Assembly: GCF_027627575.1 (NCBI RefSeq)
Contig: NZ_CP114065.1
Span: 62,001 to 126,000, forward strand
DNA length: 64,000 nucleotides
Direction: 5' to 3'
Source: Kribbella sp. CA-293567
GTDB lineage: Bacteria; Actinomycetota; Actinomycetes; Propionibacteriales; Kribbellaceae
Shown here: in pieces, positions 51,155 through 60,924 of the stretch
Position numbering within the stretch: the stretch's first letter is position 1
Layout: each line of letters opens with the position of its first letter
Program-made: the position numbers and the translations under genes
The notes under the pieces: generated by a model
The model's input: only the letters and a program-made list of their open reading frames with translations
What the model was told of the DNA's origin: nothing
Databases searched by the model: none

Positions 51155-52065
51155 AGTTCTCCTTGCGCCGGAAGTTCTATCCGAGCGATGAACTCATCTC
51201 CAACGACTTTAGTCGCAAACTCTGCACCCCGGGTCCTTGACAAAAGCGTGGATACTGACTTCAACCCGATGCCCATATGTCCTGCGCCACTCTTATTACT
51301 GCGCAACATGGCGGCCGCATCACGCGAGCCGCCGGGATCAGAGCAATCATTGCGTACCTCAAGCAGGATACGTGTTGTCCCCCGCCCGAATGAAACACGG
51401 ACAACAGAGCCATCGGGAGCTGCTTCAGCGGCATTCTGCAGGAGTGGCAAAAGGAGAGAAATTACAAAATAATTGCCATACCCTTCAACTCTTTCAGGGA
51501 TCGAGACAGTTAGGGCCACTGCGGCTCGATTGGATTGCGCCCGGGCTGCTTTGAATACCGACCGAACTAAGTTCGATAGTTCCCCAGGATCTTCTTCGTC
51601 TATATTAACATATTCTGTGAGAACCCTATACGAGTGCACGACCGCGCGCGCTATCGCGATTGACTGTTCGGCATCCCGAAGAAGCGCTCGGTCTGCAGAC
51701 TTAACATCAGGATAGATTTCTTCTAGCGTTAGCTCTATTTGAGCAAGAGGAGTGTTTAGTGCATGACTCACTTCACGCATCAACTCTGCAGCGGTGGCAC
51801 TTCCGACAGCTCGAGTATTATCTAGGTTTAATAGTTGATTGACCGCTATTTGAGTAGAATAGGAAACCGTCTCACGCGAAGTCGCCTGAAGGCGCGACAA
51901 CTCTTTCAGTACTCGGCGCGCTTGCTCGTTGTCCCGCTGCTCGCCGCGAACGAGTCGCCGATTGAAGAAGGTCAACATCGTGATCGCCAACGAAGCCGCG
52001 ACCGAAGAGACAATGAGGGCCAGCAGATCGAGGTTCACGCTTATACGGTACGCCAGTACGTTCAT
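51151..52065 (-). CDS. Membrane-bound sensor histidine kinase
   Basis: A 304-residue kinase with one N-terminal helix (DLLALIVSSVAASLAITML), a coiled region, H-box VSHALNTPLAQ with H101, N-box LLQNAAEAAPD and G-box GAGHMGIGLKS. It is short and has no large sensor domain, so the signal may come through the membrane helix or a partner. It is the first gene of an AT-rich two-gene operon with the response regulator. The start at 52065 is adopted; ATG 52122 is an alternative. Confidence 0.8.
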   Translation of the reverse strand: MNVLAYRISVNLDLLALIVSSVAASLAITMLTFFNRRLVRGEQRDNEQARRVLKELSRLQATSRETVSYSTQIAVNQLLNLDNTRAVGSATAAELMREVSHALNTPLAQIELTLEEIYPDVKSADRALLRDAEQSIAIARAVVHSYRVLTEYVNIDEEDPGELSNLVRSVFKAARAQSNRAAVALTVSIPERVEGYGNYFVISLLLPLLQNAAEAAPDGSVVRVSFGRGTTRILLEVRNDCSDPGGSRDAAAMLRSNKSGAGHMGIGLKSVSTLLSRTRGAEFATKVVGDEFIARIELPAQGEL

Positions 52066-52345
52066 CTCCCGCCCGCAACTCGTGAAAGCAATCGTAGGAT
52101 GTCTAGGACGGGACCAGTTCATCAGACTGAGGAGCTACGGGCAGATGAGGCCCCTGCCACCATTACTAAGCATGGCGCCGGAGGGGCAGAACCTAGCTCG
52201 CGAGGCGCCGCGACAGTGATCTGGTTGGACCCTACGATCTAGCGATTCTGAGATAACACACTGCGAATGACTGATTACGAACCTAAACTGACGTGCTGAG
52301 GATCGACGGGACCTGAGCGATCTTTCACGGGAGGTTGCTGAGGCG

Positions 52346-54958
52346 ATGGCGAAGCATGCGCAGGGAGCTTTCACCGATCCACCCGATCCCGGCCGGATCA
52401 GCACTGTCGGCGAGCTGGTCGAGGCGCTCCGGGCCCTGAAGGTCTGGGCCGGCAACCCGTCGTACGACGTCATCACCGGCCGGATCAACCAGGCCAGACG
52501 CGCCGCGGGCCGGCCGGAGGCCGAGCTGGCCCGGCGGACCACGGTCGCCGACTGCTTCCGGATCGGGCGCCGGCGGCTGAACACCGACCTGACCCTCGCC
52601 ACGGTCGAGGCGCTGAACGACCATCCGGCGTACGTCGCCCACTGGCGGCAGATGTTCCGGGTGATCGCCGGGGAGACGCAGGCGGCCGCGCAGGTCAAGG
52701 TGCTCAGCGAGCTGCCGCAGGACCTGGCCGAGTTCACTGGTCGCACGGCCGAGATCGACCGGCTGCGCGCCGCGGTCGAGGCCAGACGGCAAGCCGGCGG
52801 CGCGGTGGTGATCTCGGCGATCGAGGGGATGGCGGGCGTCGGCAAGACCCAGCTGGCCGTCCACGCCGGCCACCTGCTGCACCGGGCCGAGCCGTTCGAC
52901 CACATCCTGTTCGTCAACCTCCGCGGCTTCCACCCGGATCCGGCGCAGCCACCGGCGGACCCGGCCGCCGTACTGGACGGCTTCCTCCGGCTGCTCGGCG
53001 TCTCCGGGCATCAGATCCCGCACACGCTCAGAGCCCGTACGGCGGCGTACCGCAAGCTGCTCGAAGAGACCAGAGCGCTGGTACTGCTCGACAACGCGGC
53101 CGACGAGAAGCAACTGGAAGCGTTGCTGCCGAACACACCCGGCAGCCTCGCGATCGTCACCAGCCGCCGCAGCCTCACCGAACTGCCGACCACCACCCAC
53201 CTGGCGGTGGACGTCTTCAACCCCGACGAGGCGCACGCGTTCCTGACCCGGACGCTGCGTGGCATCCCGATCGGCAGCGACCCGCACGCGGCCGACCGGA
53301 TCGCCGACCGCTGCGGCTACCTGCCGCTCGCCCTCGGCCTGGTCGCCGGCTACATCCGCGCCACCCCGGGCTGGACTCTCACCGACCACGCCGAGCGCCT
53401 CGACGAGCACCACCGCGACCGCCGCCTCGACCGCGGCGTCGAGATGGCACTGGACGTCTCCTACCGGCACCTGCCGACCGCCCAGCAGCGGCTGCTGCGA
53501 CTCGCCGCGCAGCATCCCGGCCAGGACTTCGACGCCTACGCGGCCGCCGCGATGTGCAGCACCGACCTTGCGACCGCCCAAGCAGCCTTGAGCCAGCTGT
53601 ACCGCGACCACCTGCTGGAGCTGACCGGCCCTGGCCGCTACACCTTCCATGACCTCGTTCGCGCGTACGCCGGTGTCCGGGCGGTCGAGGAGGACCGGCC
53701 CAGTGACCGTCGTGGCGCCGTCGCCCGACTCCTCGACCACTACCTGGCCATCAGCGCGCAGGCAATGGACACACTGCACCCCGCCGAGGCGGACAGCCGC
53801 CCCAAGAGCAAGCCCGCCGACAGCCCGGCCCCCACTGTCACTGACCCCGATGCGGCTCTGTCCTGGCTGGATACCGAGCGACAGACCCTGGTGGCTCTGG
53901 TCGTCCACGCGACCACTCATGCCTGGCCGACCCACAGCGTCCGGCTAGCGGCGACTTTGCGGCGCTACCTGGCCGGTGGCTACGCGACTGAGGCTCTGAC
54001 GATCCACTGCCAGGCGTTCGAGGCCGCAGTACAGGTTGGAGACGTCAGCCAGCAGGGGGTGGCCCTGACCAACTTCGGGGCCACCCATTCGCAACTGGGG
54101 CAGTACAGGTCGGCGACCGAGCATCTCCAGCAGGCCCTGCGGTTGTTCCAGCAGGCAGAGGACTCCGTCGGCCAGGCCCACGCGTTGCACAACCTGGGCA
54201 TCGCCGAGGTCCGGCTGGGCCGGTACGCCGCGGCGTTCGAGCACCACGAAGAGGCGCTGCTGCTCTATCAGGACCTCGGAAACCGCAGCGGCGAGGCCAA
54301 CACCCTGACCAATCTCGGCCTGATCGAGAAACGTCTCGGCCGGCAGGAGCAGGCTGCGGAGCACCTCAACCAGGCGCTGGTGCTGGCACGAGAGACAGGG
54401 CACCAGACCAGCGAGGCCCACGCGCTTGCCAGTCTGGGCGGAGTCGAGGGGCGGCAAGGCCGGTACGAGCAGGCGTCCGCCCACCTGCAGGAGGCTCTGG
54501 TCAGGTACCGGCAGCTCGGGCACCGCAACGGTGAGGCGACGGCGTTGGAGAATCTCGGCGAGATCTTCTTCCTCCGCGGCGAGTTCGAGCAAGCCATCGA
54601 GCACTACCGCGACGCCCTGGAGATCTGCTGCGAGACGGGCGAGCAGGCCGGCGAGGCTTCGGCACTCAACGGGCTCGCCGCCACCGAACACGCCTCCGGA
54701 CAGACCGCGGCAGCGCTCGATCAGTACAGCGCGGCCAACATCATCGCGCTCGACATCGGCGATCCGTACCAGCAGGCCCGGGCCCAGGCAGGTCTTGGCA
54801 CGGCCCATCGTTCCCTGGACCGCCCGGCCCGAGCCCGTCGCCATTTCGAGCGGGCGATCGCGCTCTACACCCAGCTCGGCCAGCCGGAGGCCGAACAGCT
54901 CCGCACCCAGCTCGGCACCGGCTCCGCCCGCGGGTTGGCGGAGTCAGTGACCAACTAG
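52346..54958 (+). CDS. NB-ARC/TPR STAND-family protein
   Basis: An 870-residue STAND ATPase. Residues ~20-105 are an N-terminal helix-rich effector-type domain related to those preceding NB-ARC modules in actinomycetes (VWAGNPSYDVITGRI). Residues ~125-410 form the NB-ARC: Walker A GMAGVGKTQLA (161-171), an LVLLDNAAD Walker B and GYLPLALGL. After a linker, about eight TPR units fill residues ~570-860. It is a regulator or defence switch that oligomerises on ligand binding. It lies between an AT-rich two-component pair and a DHA2 exporter. Confidence 0.85.
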   Translation: MAKHAQGAFTDPPDPGRISTVGELVEALRALKVWAGNPSYDVITGRINQARRAAGRPEAELARRTTVADCFRIGRRRLNTDLTLATVEALNDHPAYVAHWRQMFRVIAGETQAAAQVKVLSELPQDLAEFTGRTAEIDRLRAAVEARRQAGGAVVISAIEGMAGVGKTQLAVHAGHLLHRAEPFDHILFVNLRGFHPDPAQPPADPAAVLDGFLRLLGVSGHQIPHTLRARTAAYRKLLEETRALVLLDNAADEKQLEALLPNTPGSLAIVTSRRSLTELPTTTHLAVDVFNPDEAHAFLTRTLRGIPIGSDPHAADRIADRCGYLPLALGLVAGYIRATPGWTLTDHAERLDEHHRDRRLDRGVEMALDVSYRHLPTAQQRLLRLAAQHPGQDFDAYAAAAMCSTDLATAQAALSQLYRDHLLELTGPGRYTFHDLVRAYAGVRAVEEDRPSDRRGAVARLLDHYLAISAQAMDTLHPAEADSRPKSKPADSPAPTVTDPDAALSWLDTERQTLVALVVHATTHAWPTHSVRLAATLRRYLAGGYATEALTIHCQAFEAAVQVGDVSQQGVALTNFGATHSQLGQYRSATEHLQQALRLFQQAEDSVGQAHALHNLGIAEVRLGRYAAAFEHHEEALLLYQDLGNRSGEANTLTNLGLIEKRLGRQEQAAEHLNQALVLARETGHQTSEAHALASLGGVEGRQGRYEQASAHLQEALVRYRQLGHRNGEATALENLGEIFFLRGEFEQAIEHYRDALEICCETGEQAGEASALNGLAATEHASGQTAAALDQYSAANIIALDIGDPYQQARAQAGLGTAHRSLDRPARARRHFERAIALYTQLGQPEAEQLRTQLGTGSARGLAESVTN

Positions 54959-54975
54959 CGCCGCTTGCCGCACTG

Positions 54976-56388
54976 TCAGGCGACTTCGGCGGCAACCTTG
55001 TCCGCAGTACTGCGTGCCCAGCGCCCGGTGGTGATCAGGCCGAAGACGAGCACCAGTGCTCCGCAGCCCGCGATGACGTACCAGCCGAGCCTGGCAGCGG
55101 GCACGAAGCCCGTCTGCAGCGGACCACTGAGGCGGGCGGTCAGCACGGTGCCGACGATCGCGACGCCCAGCGAGGCCCCGACCTGGCGACTGGTGGAGGC
55201 GATGGCGGCGGCCACCCCGGCCTGGGAGCGAGGCATGCCGGAGACGGCCGCGTTGGTGATCGGCGAGTTGAGCATGCCGAAGCCCAGACCGAAGACCAGA
55301 TAGCCCGCCAGCAACACCGGGACCGTCGTACTGATGGTCAGCTGCGCGAGGACGAGCCCGCTCGCGGCCAGCATCGTCCCGGCGACGACCAGCGGCAGCC
55401 GCGGTCCCCGGCTGCCGACCAGCCAGCCCGAGACCGGAGCGAAGATCATCGCCATCACCGCCATCGGCAGCGTCAGCAGGCCGGCGTCCAGCGCGGAGAA
55501 GCCGCGAACCTCCTGCAGATAGAGGGAGTTGAGGAACAGGAACCCCGACAGCGCGGCGAACCCGGCGACCGCGATGACGGTCGCGCCGGAGAACGGCGCG
55601 CTGCGGAAGAACCTGGGATCGAGCAACGGCTGGTCGCGGCGGCGTTCGTAGCTGATCAGCAGCCCGAACGAGAGCACGACCGCGGCGAAGCAGCCGATGA
55701 TCAGCGGTGAGCCCCAGCCGGCCCCGCGCCCCTCGATGATGCCGAAGGTCAGGCCGACCAGGAACACGATCACCAGCGTCTGCCCGACCGGATCGAGCCG
55801 GCGTGCCACCGCCGCCCGGGACTCGGGCACGAAGAACACGGTCAGTACCAGCGCTGCCACGACCACCGGCACGTTCATCCAGAAGATGAACCGCCAGCCG
55901 ACCGAGTCGACCAGCGCACCGCCGACGACGGGACCGACGGACATGCTCAGCCCGACCACGCCGCCCCAGACCCCGATCGCCCGGGCCCGCTCGCGCGGAT
56001 CGGTGAAGGTGTTGGTGATGATCGACATCGCCACCGGGTTGAGCATCGAGCCGCCGACCGCCTGCACCATCCGGAACGCGATCAGCAGCTCGATCGTCGG
56101 CGCGAACCCGCAGGCCAGCGAGCCGAGCCCGAACAGCACCAGGCCGATCTGGAAGATCCGCCGCCGGCCGAGCCGGTCCGCGGTCGAGCCGGACAGCATC
56201 AGCAGGCTGGCCAGCACCAGCGTGTAGGCGTCGATCGTCCACTGCAGCTTCGACACCGAGGCGTCCAGCTCGGACCGGATCGACGGCAGCGCCAGGTTCA
56301 CCACGGTGGAGTCGAGCCCGACGATGAACAGGCTCAGGCAGCAGATCGCCAGTACCAGCGACCGGCGCCGCCGGCTCAGCTCCCGCAC
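54976..56388 (-). CDS. DHA2-family multidrug MFS exporter (14 helices)
   Basis: A 470-residue MFS protein of the QacA/EmrB/DHA2 type: helix 1 LVLAICCLSLFIVGLDSTVVNLALP, A-loop STADRLGRRRIFQIG, motif C GPVVGGALVDSVGWR and GMLNSPITNAAVSGMP. It should export drugs or metabolites by proton antiport. The GTG at 56388 is chosen because AGAGGA lies 6 nt before it; a TTG at 56406 is less likely. No TetR or MarR gene is adjacent. Confidence 0.85.
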   Translation of the reverse strand: MRELSRRRRSLVLAICCLSLFIVGLDSTVVNLALPSIRSELDASVSKLQWTIDAYTLVLASLLMLSGSTADRLGRRRIFQIGLVLFGLGSLACGFAPTIELLIAFRMVQAVGGSMLNPVAMSIITNTFTDPRERARAIGVWGGVVGLSMSVGPVVGGALVDSVGWRFIFWMNVPVVVAALVLTVFFVPESRAAVARRLDPVGQTLVIVFLVGLTFGIIEGRGAGWGSPLIIGCFAAVVLSFGLLISYERRRDQPLLDPRFFRSAPFSGATVIAVAGFAALSGFLFLNSLYLQEVRGFSALDAGLLTLPMAVMAMIFAPVSGWLVGSRGPRLPLVVAGTMLAASGLVLAQLTISTTVPVLLAGYLVFGLGFGMLNSPITNAAVSGMPRSQAGVAAAIASTSRQVGASLGVAIVGTVLTARLSGPLQTGFVPAARLGWYVIAGCGALVLVFGLITTGRWARSTADKVAAEVA

Positions 56389-56557
56389 GAGCGATCCTCT
56401 CCGCAAATTCGTTCAAGACTTTACTACTCTGGGGTGGGACGGCCGCTGCCCACGGGCTGAAAACGGTTTGACGGGCTGTCGGCGGGCCCGCCTAGGCTTG
56501 CTCCATTCGCCTGCTCAGGTCACTCGATCACCCCTCCTCTAGTTCCTTTGGGACGTC

Positions 56558-58321
56558 ATGTCGCTGCGCCAAATCCCGTTCGCCGATCCCGGTGTGCCAG
56601 ACACCCGGTCCGGCCTCCGACTCATTCTCTGGCTCGAACACCAGCAGCTGCGCGGACAGGTCGTGGCGGTGTTCTGGGGCCTGCTGTACTTCGGCGGCAT
56701 CGCCGCCGCCCCGGTCGCGGTCGGGATGGCGATCCAGGCCGTCATCGACAGGTCCTGGACCAAGCTGATCGTGTCCGGCGTGCTGCTGCTCGCGATGGGC
56801 GCGATCAAGTCCGGCGCCGACGCGTTCTTCCACCGCGCCGTCGTGACGAACTGGATCAGTACCGCTTCGCGGCTGCAGCAACTGCTGTCGCGCAAGGCCG
56901 CCGACCTCGGCTCGCTGCTGACCCGCCGGATCGCCGCCGGTGAGGTGGTCGCCGTGAGCAGCGGCGACGTGGAGAAGATCGGCTGGTTCGTCGAGGTACT
57001 GGGCCGGTTCGCGGCCGCGCTGCTGACCTGTTTCGCCGTCGTCGTCGGGCTGCTCTTCTACGAACCGCAGCTCGGGCTGGTGGTGCTGATCGCGGTCCCG
57101 ATCCTGGCCTTCTCGATCCTGCCGCTGATGGGTCCGGCCGAGCGTCGCGCCGACGCCCAGCGGGCCAAGGGCGGCCGTGCCACCGAGCTGGCCGCCGACA
57201 CCGTGGCCGGCCTGCGCGTCCTGCGCGGTATCGGCGGCGAGCAACTGTTCCTCGACCGCTACCGCGCGGCCTCCCAGGAGTACCGGACCAGCGCGGTCCG
57301 CAGCGCGCGGATGTGGTCGCTGATCGCCGCGATCCAGGTGCTGCTGTTCGGCCTGTTCCTGGTGCTGATCGTCTGGCTGGGCATCGGGATGGTGACCGCC
57401 GGCCGGATCAGCGTCGGCGAGCTCGTCACGACGTACGGGTTCATCACGTTCATGCTCGTTCCGCTGCACACGTTCGAGGAGACGGCGAGCGCCTTCATCT
57501 TCTCGAAGGTGTCGGCGCGCCGGGCGGCCCGGGTGCTGTCGCTGCAGCGGATGGACGACAGCAAGGGCACGGCGCAGGCCGAGGTGCCTCACGGTGACCT
57601 GGTCGACCCGAAGTCCGGGCTGCTGGTGCCGGCCGGGAGCTTCACCGCCGTGGTCTCCGGCGACCCGGACGCCGGTGGCAGGCTGGCGGATCGCCTGGGT
57701 GGCCACAGCCCCGAGGCCGAGCCGGACGACCCGTCGGTGCTACTGGGTGGCGTCGCACTCGACGACCTCCCGCTGGACTCGGCCCGTACTGCGGTGCTGG
57801 TGCAGGACAAGGACCCAGTGCTCCTGTCGGGCACCGTGCGTCAGCTGTTCGACGTACCGGCCAGTGGTGCGGTCTCGGTCGAGCGGGCTCTCGACTCGGC
57901 GCAGTGCGCGGACATTCTCGACGTACTGCGTCAGTCGCTGCCCGACGGCGGCACGGATGCCACTGCAGCGGTGCTGACCGAGCGGGGCCGGTCCCTGTCC
58001 GGTGGCCAACGCCAGCGGGTCGCCCTGGCGCGCTCCCTGTACGTCGACCCGGCAGTGCTGGTGCTCGACGAGCCGACGAGCGCTGTGGACGCCCACACGG
58101 AGGCGCGGATCGCAGACGGCTTGCGGCTCCTGCGGGCCGGCCGGACCACTGTGGTGTTCACCTCCAGCCCGCTGATGCTGGACCGGGCTGAGCGGGTCGT
58201 GTTCGTGCCGGACGGCCAGGTCGATGCCGTCGGCACCCATCACGAACTGCTGCACACCAACCCGCGCTACCGCGCGGTCGTCACCCGTGAAGAAGAGCCA
58301 ACTCTCGAGGAGTCGCTGTGA
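56558..58321 (+). CDS. ABC exporter half, degenerate Walker A
   Basis: A 587-residue type IV ABC exporter half with ~6 helices (residues 1-320) and a nucleotide-binding domain. Its Walker A is degenerate: AVVSGDPDAGGRLAD lacks the G-K-S/T. The H-loop is also lost (FTSSPLML). Its signature LSGGQRQRVALARSL and Walker B LVLDEPTSAVD are intact. It must pair with the next gene, which has the opposite pattern. GTGA overlap with that gene fits a fixed heterodimer. Substrate unknown; multidrug or lipid export is typical. Confidence 0.9.
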   Translation: MSLRQIPFADPGVPDTRSGLRLILWLEHQQLRGQVVAVFWGLLYFGGIAAAPVAVGMAIQAVIDRSWTKLIVSGVLLLAMGAIKSGADAFFHRAVVTNWISTASRLQQLLSRKAADLGSLLTRRIAAGEVVAVSSGDVEKIGWFVEVLGRFAAALLTCFAVVVGLLFYEPQLGLVVLIAVPILAFSILPLMGPAERRADAQRAKGGRATELAADTVAGLRVLRGIGGEQLFLDRYRAASQEYRTSAVRSARMWSLIAAIQVLLFGLFLVLIVWLGIGMVTAGRISVGELVTTYGFITFMLVPLHTFEETASAFIFSKVSARRAARVLSLQRMDDSKGTAQAEVPHGDLVDPKSGLLVPAGSFTAVVSGDPDAGGRLADRLGGHSPEAEPDDPSVLLGGVALDDLPLDSARTAVLVQDKDPVLLSGTVRQLFDVPASGAVSVERALDSAQCADILDVLRQSLPDGGTDATAAVLTERGRSLSGGQRQRVALARSLYVDPAVLVLDEPTSAVDAHTEARIADGLRLLRAGRTTVVFTSSPLMLDRAERVVFVPDGQVDAVGTHHELLHTNPRYRAVVTREEEPTLEESL

Positions 58322-60096
58322 AGCCCCCGGAGTACGACCCGGCCGCCCCGCAGGAGGCCGCGCGCCTGCCAGTGGCCGGTACTGCGACCGTCCGGGCCTA
58401 CTTGAGGACCCTGTTCCGCAGGCACCGGCGTGCCTTCGGCTGGCTGACCCTGGTCAACGCGGTGGCGGCTTTGAGCGGCATGGTCGGGCCCTGGCTGCTC
58501 GGCAACGTCGTGGAGAAGCTGTCGCTGGGCGAGAAGGACGTCGACCTTCCCTACGTGGTGATGGGCTTTGTCATCGCCCTGCTCGTGCAGACGGTGTTCG
58601 TGCGGCTCACGCGGCTGCGCGGCGCGGTCCTGGGCGAGGAGATGCTGGCTGACCTGCGCGAGGACTTCCTGGTCCGTGCGGTCGCGCTGCCGCCGGGCGT
58701 GCTGGAGCGCGCCGGGACGGGCGACCTGCTGTCCCGGATCACGACCGACGTCGACCGCCTCTCTCATGCCATGCGCGACGCCGTGCCGCAGCTGACCATC
58801 GCGGTCATCTGGGCCGGTCTGTTGATCAGCGCTCTGATCGTCACGGCGCCGGAGCTGGCGGTGGCCGTCGTGATCGCCGCACCGATCCTGATCATCGGTG
58901 GCCGCTGGTACTTCCGCCGGGCGCCCAAGGCGTACCGGTCGGAGGCAGCCGGCTATGCGGCCGTCGCCTCGGCACTGGCGGAGACTGTCGACGCCGGCCG
59001 GACCGTCGAGTCCCACCGGCTCGGCAACCGCCGGGTCGACCTCGGTGACACCCGGATCGGCCAGTGGGTCGGCTGGGAGCGCTACACGCTCTATCTGCGG
59101 ATGATCCTGTTCCCGGTCATCAACATGACCCATGCGGTGGCGCTGGCCGCAGTACTGGTCATCGGTGGTGGCCTGGCGATCGAGGGCTGGATCACCGTCG
59201 GTGCCCTGACCACTGGTGCGCTCTACATCCAGATGCTGGTCGAGCCGGTCAACATGATGATCCGCTGGTACGACGAACTGCAGGTGGCTCAGGTTTCCCT
59301 GGCCCGGCTGGTCGGCGTACGGGAGATCGAGGAGGAGACGGCCGGTCACCAGGACGAGCCGGACGGCCGCACCGTGCTGGCGGACGAGGTCCGCTTCGGC
59401 TACCTGGAAGGTCGCGACGTGCTGCACGGCGTGACACTGACTGTCGAGCCGGGCGCCCGGGTCGCGCTGGTAGGCCCTTCCGGTGCTGGGAAATCGACTC
59501 TCGGCCGACTGCTGGCTGGTATCTACTCGCCACGTGTAGGTGACATCACCTTGGGCGGGGCGGCGCTCGACAAGATGTCGGCCGAGCAGGTGCGCAGCCA
59601 CGTGGCCCTGGTGAACCAGGAGCACCACGTGTTCGTCGGCAGCGTCCGCGACAACCTGCGGCTGGCCAGGCCGTCAGCGGCGGATGCCGAGCTGTGGACC
59701 GCGTTGCGGGCCGTGGACGCTCACGCGTGGGTTGCCGGGTTCGAGCACGGCCTGGACACCGAGGTCGGCTCCGGTGGAGTCTCGCTGACCCCGGCGCAGG
59801 CACAGCAGGTCGCGTTGGCCCGCCTGGTGCTGGCCGACCCGCACACGCTGGTGCTGGACGAGGCGACCTCGCTGATGGACCCGCGAGCCGCCCGTCACCT
59901 GGAGCGGTCGCTGGCCGGAGTACTGGAAGGCAGGACGGTCGTCGCAATCGCTCACCGGCTGCACACCGCGCACGACGCGGATGTGATCGCCGTGGTCGAG
60001 GACGGCCGGATCGTCGAGCTGGGCGGCCACGACGAGCTGGTCGGTGCCGGGGGCCCCTATGCGGCTCTCTGGCACTCCTGGCACGGCGACCGCTGA
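58318..60096 (+). CDS. ABC exporter half, canonical Walker A, degenerate signature
   Basis: A 592-residue ABC exporter half. It has ~6 helices (residues ~40-320), Walker A VGPSGAGKSTLG, and H-loop IAHRLHTAHDAD. Its signature is degenerate: SLTPAQAQQVALARL replaces LSGGQ. Walker B is LVLDEATSLMD. It is complementary to the preceding half, so together they make one catalytic and one non-catalytic ATP site, as in TM287/288 and BmrCD. Confidence 0.9.
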   Translation: MKPPEYDPAAPQEAARLPVAGTATVRAYLRTLFRRHRRAFGWLTLVNAVAALSGMVGPWLLGNVVEKLSLGEKDVDLPYVVMGFVIALLVQTVFVRLTRLRGAVLGEEMLADLREDFLVRAVALPPGVLERAGTGDLLSRITTDVDRLSHAMRDAVPQLTIAVIWAGLLISALIVTAPELAVAVVIAAPILIIGGRWYFRRAPKAYRSEAAGYAAVASALAETVDAGRTVESHRLGNRRVDLGDTRIGQWVGWERYTLYLRMILFPVINMTHAVALAAVLVIGGGLAIEGWITVGALTTGALYIQMLVEPVNMMIRWYDELQVAQVSLARLVGVREIEEETAGHQDEPDGRTVLADEVRFGYLEGRDVLHGVTLTVEPGARVALVGPSGAGKSTLGRLLAGIYSPRVGDITLGGAALDKMSAEQVRSHVALVNQEHHVFVGSVRDNLRLARPSAADAELWTALRAVDAHAWVAGFEHGLDTEVGSGGVSLTPAQAQQVALARLVLADPHTLVLDEATSLMDPRAARHLERSLAGVLEGRTVVAIAHRLHTAHDADVIAVVEDGRIVELGGHDELVGAGGPYAALWHSWHGDR

Positions 60097-60097
60097 C

Positions 60098-60134
60098 AGT
60101 GGGGAGGGCAGGCCCCGGGCCTGCCCTCCCCACT
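60098..60134. terminator. Palindromic terminator
   Basis: An 18-bp perfect inverted repeat (AGTGGGGAGGGCAGGCCC and complement) around one base, between the convergent ABC and putative anti-sigma genes. It has no T-run, but its extreme stability makes termination likely. Confidence 0.75.
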
Positions 60135-60924
60135 ACTTGTCGGTGATGGACAACGCCGGATCGGTCGCCAGCGCGTAGAGCTGCTCGAGCGTCACCGCGG
60201 GCTCGGCTGCGGCCGGGAGATCGTCGGCGACTCGCTTGAAGGTGTTGAGCCGCGAGATCGCCACGACGACCACCTGCCCGTCAGGCCGGACGTACCGCAC
60301 GAACGTCCCGCCGCTGTCGGGGTAGGCGACGCCCTTGGAGTTCACCACCTGCCCGAGTGGTCCACTGACGATCGGGGCGCCGCCGGCCGTCCTCCCTGCG
60401 GAGCAAGTCGCCTTGATGTGGTCCTTGTCGTACTCCGGATCGCACCAGGTCGCCTCTGCCTGCGCCCGGTCCGGGGCGGACACCGAGACCAGCAGCCGGC
60501 CGGTCCCGCCGCCTTGCTGCCACACTTGGCCGAGAACCGCTTCCTGGACGGGGTTCTTCTTGCGGCCGGTCTGGTGGACGAAGGTCCAGCCGGACTCCTT
60601 CGTGAGGTGGGCCCGCTTCGGGTCGACGTTCCGGTAGACCGCTGCGGCCAGGTCCGCCTGCCAGTCTTGACCGGCCTCCTCGCTCTTGGGCACGGCCGTC
60701 GGCTTCGCTGCCGGTACCGGGAGCTGGTCGTCCGCCGGCAGGAACTGCACGCCGAGAGCAGCGACTGCCGCCACTGAGGTCGCGGCGGCCAGGCCACTGG
60801 CCAGCCGGATGCGGCGAAGGCGTTTGCGCCCGCGGCTGATGTCGGCTGCCGGGTCGACCACCGGATCGCCGAGATCGGTGCCGACACTGAGCTCCAGCCG
60901 TTCGCGGAGGTCCTGCTCGTTCAT
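60133..60924 (-). CDS. Membrane protein, probable partner of the SigE-family sigma factor
   Basis: A 263-residue protein. The cytoplasmic N-terminus (~40 residues, basic RGRKRLRRIR) precedes one helix (GLAAATSVAAVAALGVQFL) and an outside domain of about 190 residues with two Cys. It overlaps the sigma gene by 4 nt (ATGA). The layout fits an anti-sigma factor, but there is no recognisable zinc-anti-sigma motif, so the role is inferred from context. Confidence 0.75.
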   Translation of the reverse strand: MNEQDLRERLELSVGTDLGDPVVDPAADISRGRKRLRRIRLASGLAAATSVAAVAALGVQFLPADDQLPVPAAKPTAVPKSEEAGQDWQADLAAAVYRNVDPKRAHLTKESGWTFVHQTGRKKNPVQEAVLGQVWQQGGGTGRLLVSVSAPDRAQAEATWCDPEYDKDHIKATCSAGRTAGGAPIVSGPLGQVVNSKGVAYPDSGGTFVRYVRPDGQVVVVAISRLNTFKRVADDLPAAAEPAVTLEQLYALATDPALSITDK

